From contig JAJUGM010000269.1 of NCBI GenBank assembly GCA_029268165.1, positions 1 through 5,083 of the forward strand: a stretch of 5,083 bases of DNA, written 5' to 3'. Positions 1 through 5,083 of this stretch are shown in pieces. Under the pieces are notes generated by a model. That model made no database searches and was not told where the DNA came from. It saw nothing but the letters and a program-made list of their open reading frames with translations. Position 1 is the stretch's first letter. Each line of letters opens with the position of its first letter. The translations under genes were made by a program, and so were the position numbers. The stretch comes from Bacteroidota bacterium (GTDB lineage Bacteria; Bacteroidota; Bacteroidia; Bacteroidales; UBA10428).

Positions 1-47
1 ATATATTTAATTATTAATATTTTAATTTATTTAAAAAATAATTTTAA

Positions 48-70
48 TTGTAAACGTTTTTATTGCAATA
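48..70. promoter_or_regulatory. Candidate operator: two short adjacent palindromes upstream of and over the -33 element
   Basis: Two perfect short palindromes lie side by side: AAACGTTT at 52-59 and TATTGCAATA at 61-70. The first sits in the context TTGTAAACGTTTTTA, which resembles the TGTAAACG half-site with central CG that many LacI-family sugar repressors recognise. The second covers the TTG proposed as the -33 promoter element, so a protein bound there would block RNA polymerase. The sequences are seen directly; the operator role and the LacI-family link are inference. Short palindromes are common in DNA this AT-rich, so confidence is low. Confidence 0.3.
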
Positions 71-93
71 TTAAATTTCTTCTCTTAGATTTG
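63..93 (+). promoter_or_regulatory. Candidate Bacteroidota-type promoter for the GH2-GH31 operon
   Basis: TAGATTTG at 86-93 matches the Bacteroidota -7 consensus TAnnTTTG at every fixed position. A TTG at 63-65 lies 20 bases upstream, within the spacing usual for the -33 element of these sigma factors. Transcription would begin roughly around position 98-102, leaving a leader of about 25 bases before the GTG start at 124. There is no Shine-Dalgarno sequence in that leader, only A/T-rich sequence, which is normal for the phylum. The motif match and spacing are seen; use as a promoter is inferred. Confidence 0.6.
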
Positions 94-123
94 CAAATAT
101 TTTTAAATAAAAATTAAATTACT

Positions 124-2907
124 GTGAACAAATATTCATCCCTCATTTGCTTTGGTTATTTTATTTGCCTTACAACATTAGTATACGGACAGTATACAGA
201 AATTAAATACCTCTCCGGAACCGGGTATGATAACACCGTAAACTGGCATTTTTATTGTACCGAAGGACGTAATTCAGGCAAATGGACAACAATTCCTGTT
301 CCTTCAAACTGGGAACTTCAGGGCTTTGGAACATATAATTACGGACTCGACAATGATTCCGTAAGAGGTAAAGAAAAAGGATTGTACAGATATGATTTTG
401 ACATTCCCCAATCATGGAAAAATAAAACGGTATTTATTGTTTTTGAGGGGTCAATGACTGATACTGAAGTAAAAATAAATGGCAAAACGGCTGGCCCTGT
501 TCATCAGGGATCTTTCTATTGTTTCAGATATGATATCTCAAGCCTATTGCAATTTGATAGAAATAACCTGCTGGAAGTAACGGTGGCCAAACATTCGTCA
601 AATGAATCAGTAAACCGCGCCGAAAGGTATGCTGATTACTGGATTTTTGGTGGAATATTCCGGCCAGTTTATCTCGAAGCTTTGCCTTATGAACATATTG
701 CACATACAGCAATAGACGCACGTGCTGACGGTTTAATAACCGCACATGTTTACCTGAATCATATTAAAGAGTCAGATAAACTTAAATTAACGATTTTCGA
801 TGCTAAAAATAAGAAACCATTAAAACATTTTTCTGCCAAAGTATCTCCTCATGATTCAATGGTTCGTATTAATACTTATGTGCCTGATATACAGTTGTGG
901 TCTCCTGAATTCCCCAATCTTTATTCATTAGAGATTACATTACTGAAAAAAAATAAGCCTATACACACTATTACTGAAAAATTTGGTTTTCGAACCATTG
1001 AACTACGAGAAAGAGATGGCATTTACCTGAACGGCGTTAAATTGAAATTCAAAGGGATTTGCAGGCATTCATTCTGGCCCGAATCAGGTCGTACTATGAG
1101 TAAAGCAATCAGTATCAAAGATGCAGAAATGATTAAGGATATGAACATGAATGCTGTAAGAAATTCACACTACCCTGCTGACAAACATTTTTATGATGCC
1201 TGTGATTCATTAGGATTACTGGTACTTGACGAACTGGCAGGCTGGCATGGTTACTATGATTCTGTTACAGGGGTAAAACTTGCGAAAGAAATGATAGCGT
1301 TTAACGGAAACCATCCATCAGTAATAATGTGGGTAAACGGAAACGAAGGCGGTCATAATCATTCACTTCTGCATGTTTTTGACAATGATGATATTCAAAA
1401 AAGGCCGGTAATTCATGCGTGGGAAACTTTCAGAGGTACTGATACGCAACATTATATCAACTATGATTACGGAGCCGGAACCCATTTCCATGGCCATAAT
1501 GTTTTTTTCCCGACTGAATTTCTGCATGGATTATATGACGGTGGTCATGGTGCTGGACTTGATGATTACTGGGCACTGATGCTTCAAAATCCACTGTCGG
1601 CAGGCGGATTCCTTTGGAATTTTTCCGATGAAGGAGTGATAAGGACTGACCGTAACAATATATTGGATACCGATGGAAATCATGGTGCTGATGGTATTGT
1701 TGGTCCTCTCCGGCAAAAGGAGGCTAGTTTTTATGCGGTAAAAGAAATCTGGAGCCCTATTTACCTGCTGCCAAAAGAAATTACACCCGCATTTGATGGC
1801 AGACTCTGTATGGAAAACCGGTTTTTTTTCACTAATACCCGTCAATGTACTTTTTTAATGAAACTTTCACGAATTCCATCACCTTTTGATAATAACAAGC
1901 CCGAGGAAATGATTAAAGCTTTGGTTTCACCTGATATTCTGCCCGGAGAAAAAGGATACCTTACCATCTACCTGCCTGACAACTGGGAGGAATATGATGT
2001 TTTATATATAACTGCTTCAGATCCAAATGGAAGGGAAATATTCACATGGAGTTTTCCAATCTCACTGCCTGAAAAAATAGCCAACAGAGTGGTTGATAAA
2101 TCAGTGAACAAACCGGTTGAATTTTCTGAAAACGACTCATTAATTATTATAACAGCCGGTGATACAAAGACTACACTTTTTAAGAAAAACGGGCTAATTA
2201 AGGATATATTTAACTCAAAAGGATTAATACCCCTAAATAAAGGCCCTGTTTTATGTGAATGCGACACAGGTTTTTTATACATGGTTGCCTTAAAAGAAGG
2301 TAATAATGTAATTATTAATTATGTATTCAATGAATTCAGTCTTTTAAAACTTTTGAAATGGACATTTTATCCCTCAGGTTGGGTCCGACTTGATGCGGAG
2401 TACTTTCCGAAAGACTACTTATCTGATTATTTTGGTATTTGCTTTTCATTTCCTGAAAAGATTGTTACACGTGTCAGATGGATGGGAGACGGCCCATACA
2501 GAGTCTGGAAAAACAGGATGAAGGGCAACAGTATTGGTTTGTGGGAAAAAAGTTACAATAATACTGTTACCGGCGAAAAAGATTTTATTTATCCTGAATT
2601 TAAAGGATATCATTCCCGTCTTTACTGGATGATAATTGAAACAAACAACCAGCCTTTGCTTGTAGTCAGCGCTGATGAAGACATCTTTCTCAGGCTCTTC
2701 ACGCCGGAATCACCAAATACTCCTTTTAATACAGCCCCTCCGTTTCCTCCGGGAGATATTTCATTCCTGCAAGCTATACCGCCAATAGGAACCAAATCAC
2801 AAATTCCGGAAAACATGGGGCCTTCAGGGCATAAGAATATGTATTTTGATTACTGGAAGAAACGTGCAAAAAAAATTACACTTTATTTTAAATTTTCTGG
2901 CATTTAA
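124..2907 (+). CDS. Exported glycoside hydrolase family 2 enzyme, beta-galactosidase-like
   Basis: Retaining exo-glycosidase of family GH2, probably removing a terminal beta-linked sugar (galactose most likely; glucuronic acid or another sugar is possible) from an oligosaccharide outside the cytoplasm. Residues 1-22 form a signal peptide (short polar start, hydrophobic core, likely cleavage at VYG|Q23); there is no lipobox. A jelly-roll sugar-binding domain spans about 30-190 (VPSNWELQGFG at 59-69, FGGIFRPV at 175-182). An immunoglobulin-like domain follows at about 195-300, then the TIM barrel at about 300-550. The barrel carries the family signature NAVRNSHYP at 343-351, the acid/base Glu408 in GNE, the probable nucleophile Glu465 in PTEF, and GGFLWNFSDEG at 494-504. 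The remaining ~375 residues look like beta-sandwich domains; GDGPYRVWKNR (788-798) recalls the beta-galactosidase small-chain motif. The start is GTG: an in-frame TAA at 115-117 leaves no upstream ATG, and the next Met is residue 110, which would lose the signal peptide. Family assignment is firm; substrate is not. Confidence 0.92.
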   Translation: MNKYSSLICFGYFICLTTLVYGQYTEIKYLSGTGYDNTVNWHFYCTEGRNSGKWTTIPVPSNWELQGFGTYNYGLDNDSVRGKEKGLYRYDFDIPQSWKNKTVFIVFEGSMTDTEVKINGKTAGPVHQGSFYCFRYDISSLLQFDRNNLLEVTVAKHSSNESVNRAERYADYWIFGGIFRPVYLEALPYEHIAHTAIDARADGLITAHVYLNHIKESDKLKLTIFDAKNKKPLKHFSAKVSPHDSMVRINTYVPDIQLWSPEFPNLYSLEITLLKKNKPIHTITEKFGFRTIELRERDGIYLNGVKLKFKGICRHSFWPESGRTMSKAISIKDAEMIKDMNMNAVRNSHYPADKHFYDACDSLGLLVLDELAGWHGYYDSVTGVKLAKEMIAFNGNHPSVIMWVNGNEGGHNHSLLHVFDNDDIQKRPVIHAWETFRGTDTQHYINYDYGAGTHFHGHNVFFPTEFLHGLYDGGHGAGLDDYWALMLQNPLSAGGFLWNFSDEGVIRTDRNNILDTDGNHGADGIVGPLRQKEASFYAVKEIWSPIYLLPKEITPAFDGRLCMENRFFFTNTRQCTFLMKLSRIPSPFDNNKPEEMIKALVSPDILPGEKGYLTIYLPDNWEEYDVLYITASDPNGREIFTWSFPISLPEKIANRVVDKSVNKPVEFSENDSLIIITAGDTKTTLFKKNGLIKDIFNSKGLIPLNKGPVLCECDTGFLYMVALKEGNNVIINYVFNEFSLLKLLKWTFYPSGWVRLDAEYFPKDYLSDYFGICFSFPEKIVTRVRWMGDGPYRVWKNRMKGNSIGLWEKSYNNTVTGEKDFIYPEFKGYHSRLYWMIIETNNQPLLVVSADEDIFLRLFTPESPNTPFNTAPPFPPGDISFLQAIPPIGTKSQIPENMGPSGHKNMYFDYWKKRAKKITLYFKFSGI

Positions 2908-2915
2908 ATACTTTA

Positions 2916-2927
2916 ATTACATGTAAT
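2916..2927. repeat. Perfect 12-bp palindrome overlapping the GH31 start codon
   Basis: ATTACATGTAAT reads the same on both strands and covers the last ten bases of the intergenic gap plus the first two bases of the GH31 ATG at 2926. It has no loop and no T-run after it, so it is not a terminator. It could be a protein-binding site affecting initiation or an internal promoter, or simply chance in AT-rich sequence. No Shine-Dalgarno motif accompanies it. The sequence is seen directly; any function is speculative. Confidence 0.35.
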
Positions 2928-5083
2928 GATTATGAAACAAACCGGTTATGCATTATATGATTTTCTCGACTTTGACACTGATTCAGAATCAAATGAAAAA
3001 CTATGGAAAGTATGCAAACCTTCTGAAATCATTATAAACAACAATGATGCCTGTATCACGTTACCATTTCAGCAACAGATTTTTTCTGACGGTATTATAC
3101 CCGACATGCTGACACCGCGTAAAAATTTTCAGTTGAGATTACGCTGTTATGGTAATAACATCCTGAGGATCAGCATTACTTTTGGTAAAAACATTCCTCA
3201 TAATTCTCCCATGCTTCAGATAGACCCCAGTTTGGTTGTCATTCCGTTAAAAATCCAAAAAAATGACAGCAAATGGATGGTTATTGATTCACTCAACAAG
3301 AAAAAGGCATGCTTTGACCTGTCAGAACATGAAACAGACTATTGGAGTGACCTGATACCCGGCCCTTTTGATTCCTTTAATGCAAGTTTTTATCCTGACG
3401 GGCAGCATGAAGTTAAAATAAGTGCTTATGACCAATTTACTCCTTCACGGCCGGAAGCATTTGCTTTGGCATTCATTGAAAAAAACGGAATGGTTCACAG
3501 GTCGGTAATTTCTTTCTACGCTGAACCTGAAACCTGTTTTGCAGGTACAGGAGAACGTTTTAGCCGGATAGATTTGTCAGGCAAGACCATTCAACTCGAG
3601 AACACTGATGCACAAGGTGTAAACAGTCAGCGGGCTTATAAGAATGTACCGTTTTTCATAACCAATCGTCATTTTGGAGTCTTTTTGCATACCTCGGCTC
3701 ATGCAAAATTTTCGTTGGCTGACCATTCTTCACGTTCGGTGCAGATTATGGCTGAAGAACCTTATCTTGATTTGTTTCTGATATCAGGCAGTTCTGTGGA
3801 AGAAATACTTTATGGCTACAGACAACTTACCGGCTTTCCACCCGTACCGCCTTTATGGAGTTTTGGTGTATGGATGAGCCGCATGACTTATTTTTCGGCT
3901 GATGAAGTAACTGAAATATGTAACCGCTTAAGAAAAGAAGATTACCCGTGTGATGTAATTCATCTGGACACAGGATGGTTCAAAACAGACTGGCTGTGTG
4001 AGTGGAAATTCAATCCCGACCGATTTCCTGAGCCGCAAAAGTTTATTGCCAAATTAAGGACAAAAGGCTTTAGAATCAGTTTGTGGCAACTTCCATATAT
4101 TTCAGTCTGTGCAGAGCAATATGCAGAAGCAATAAAAAACCGTTATATTTGTGAAACAAATGAATCGGATACAGGCACTAAGTCCAGTTTTAGTGTGTCA
4201 GCTTATGCCGGAACCATCGATTTTACCTTTCCAAAAGCTGTGGAGTGGTATAAAAATCTCCTCAAAAATCTCCTATCAATTGGAATAGCCTGTATAAAAG
4301 CCGATTTTGGTGAGAATATCCATATGAATGCCCGGTATAACTCCATGGAACCTTCATTATTGCATAATCTGTTTGCTTTATTATATCAGAAAGCTGTTTT
4401 TGAAGTAACAAAAGAAGTTACAGGAGAAGGCATAATCTGGGCACGAGCCGGATGGGCCGGATGCCAACGGTATCCTGTCCATTGGGGAGGCGATGCTGCC
4501 TGCACCTGGGATGGAATGGCAGGAACACTTCGCGGCGGCCTCCACCTTGGTTTGTCAGGATTTGGATTCTGGAGCCATGACATACCCGGTTTTCACGGGT
4601 TACCCGATTTTATGAATTCAGTTATACCTGAGGACCTTTATGTAAGATGGACACAATTTGGTGTTTTTACATCGCACATGCGTTATCACGGTACATCAAA
4701 ACGCGAACCTTATCACTTCGGTAACATTGCTGAAATTGTAAGATTCTGGCTAAAAATAAGATACTGCCTGATACCCTATATCATGGAACAAAGCCGGAAA
4801 ACAGCTGAAACAGGCTATCCTATCATCAGAGCCCTTATTTTTCATAACGCCGACGATAATACATGCTGGCATATTGATGATGAATATTATTTTGGCGATC
4901 ATTTTCTGGTAGCTCCTGTTATGAATTCATCCAATATCAGAGATATTTATCTCCCTTCAGGCAAATGGGTTGACTTTTTTACCGGAAAGATTTTTTACGG
5001 TAATAAATGGCTGAAAAATTATCCGGTACCACTGAGAGAAATGCCTATATGGGTAAAATATGGCGCTAATATCTTTATGTATC
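2926..5083 (+). CDS. Glycoside hydrolase family 31 enzyme, alpha-xylosidase (YicI)-like, 3' end cut off by window
   Basis: Retaining alpha-glycosidase, expected to remove a terminal alpha-linked xylose or glucose. 719 codons are present and the frame is open to the edge; E. coli YicI has about 770, so probably 50-100 residues are missing. The layout is an N-terminal beta-sandwich at about 1-295, a (beta/alpha)8 barrel at about 300-620 starting after PPLWSFG (308-314), then the proximal C-terminal beta domain (GDHFLVAPV 657-665, LPSGKWVDFF 676-685). The nucleophile is Asp460 in KADFGE and the acid/base Asp523 in PVHWGGD; Arg507, the GFGFWSHD loop ending at Asp552 and His588 in RYHG are also conserved. 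Start: ATG 2926 or ATG 2932 (M-I-M); an in-frame TAA at 2914-2916 rules out anything further upstream. No signal peptide is visible, so it is probably cytoplasmic. It lies 18 bases after the GH2 gene, on the same strand and with no terminator between, so one operon is likely. Several specificity residues differ from YicI, so alpha-glucosidase or another alpha-glycosidase activity is possible. Confidence 0.9.
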   Translation, partial: MIMKQTGYALYDFLDFDTDSESNEKLWKVCKPSEIIINNNDACITLPFQQQIFSDGIIPDMLTPRKNFQLRLRCYGNNILRISITFGKNIPHNSPMLQIDPSLVVIPLKIQKNDSKWMVIDSLNKKKACFDLSEHETDYWSDLIPGPFDSFNASFYPDGQHEVKISAYDQFTPSRPEAFALAFIEKNGMVHRSVISFYAEPETCFAGTGERFSRIDLSGKTIQLENTDAQGVNSQRAYKNVPFFITNRHFGVFLHTSAHAKFSLADHSSRSVQIMAEEPYLDLFLISGSSVEEILYGYRQLTGFPPVPPLWSFGVWMSRMTYFSADEVTEICNRLRKEDYPCDVIHLDTGWFKTDWLCEWKFNPDRFPEPQKFIAKLRTKGFRISLWQLPYISVCAEQYAEAIKNRYICETNESDTGTKSSFSVSAYAGTIDFTFPKAVEWYKNLLKNLLSIGIACIKADFGENIHMNARYNSMEPSLLHNLFALLYQKAVFEVTKEVTGEGIIWARAGWAGCQRYPVHWGGDAACTWDGMAGTLRGGLHLGLSGFGFWSHDIPGFHGLPDFMNSVIPEDLYVRWTQFGVFTSHMRYHGTSKREPYHFGNIAEIVRFWLKIRYCLIPYIMEQSRKTAETGYPIIRALIFHNADDNTCWHIDDEYYFGDHFLVAPVMNSSNIRDIYLPSGKWVDFFTGKIFYGNKWLKNYPVPLREMPIWVKYGANIFMY

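Noticed and set aside
1..47. Possible terminator or short gene in the AT-rich left edge
   Set aside because: The stretch is almost only A and T, with no GC-bearing stem followed by a T-run and no ORF of useful length. Any hairpin would be weak and not distinguishable from background.
1824..1831. Homopolymer runs in the GH2 gene (T8 here, A8 near 945-953, T7 near 1502-1508) as possible frameshift sites
   Set aside because: The reading frame continues intact through all of them with family-like sequence on both sides, so there is no evidence of a frameshift or programmed slippage.
203..2816. Several reverse-strand ORFs of 64-104 codons inside the GH2 gene
   Set aside because: They lie entirely within a well-supported gene on the other strand, have no recognisable motifs or start signals, and are what antisense reading of a long gene produces by chance.
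4252..4275. Tandem 12-bp direct repeat (AAAAATCTCCTC then AAAAATCTCCTA) encoding KNLL twice
   Set aside because: It falls in a helix just before the nucleophile strand, where YicI has the same number of residues between WY and KTDFGE by recall. It is therefore not an insertion but a chance similarity of an amphipathic helix.
4386..4583. Reverse-strand ORF of 65 codons, proline-rich
   Set aside because: It is antisense to the most conserved part of the GH31 barrel (acid/base Asp523 and the GFGFWSHD loop); its proline/tryptophan-rich composition merely mirrors the glycine- and tryptophan-rich sense codons.

Overview
The window looks like a fragment of a carbohydrate-degradation operon from a member of the Bacteroidota, probably Bacteroidales-like. 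Three things point there. The DNA is AT-rich. Neither gene has a recognisable Shine-Dalgarno sequence. The first gene is preceded by an exact match to the Bacteroidota -7 promoter element (TAnnTTTG) with a TTG 20 bases upstream. The assignment is an inference, because no marker gene is present.

Layout: positions 1-123 are a very AT-rich upstream region. It holds a candidate promoter (63-93) and two short palindromes (52-59 and 61-70) that may be operator sequence. Positions 124-2907 encode a complete 927-residue, exported glycoside hydrolase family 2 (GH2) enzyme with beta-galactosidase-type architecture, starting at GTG. After an 18-base gap containing most of a perfect 12-bp palindrome, position 2926 begins a second gene on the same strand. 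It runs off the right edge at 5083, with 719 codons present. It is a family 31 (GH31) glycosidase of the YicI/alpha-xylosidase-like type without a signal peptide. Because it has no stop codon in the window, a simple ORF search would miss it.

The two genes are very probably co-transcribed. A GH2 enzyme that removes a beta-linked cap (galactose or similar) together with a GH31 enzyme that removes an alpha-linked residue (xylose or glucose) fits stepwise trimming of a branched plant or algal oligosaccharide; xyloglucan is the classic precedent. Two points complicate that reading. The GH2 is exported while the GH31 looks cytoplasmic. In addition, several pocket residues that define xylose specificity in E. 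coli YicI are replaced in this GH31, so its true substrate is open.

No RNA genes, insertion sequences, CRISPR arrays or convincing terminators were seen. There is no sign of a radically new system; the interest lies in the enzyme pair, the altered GH31 pocket and the regulatory palindromes.
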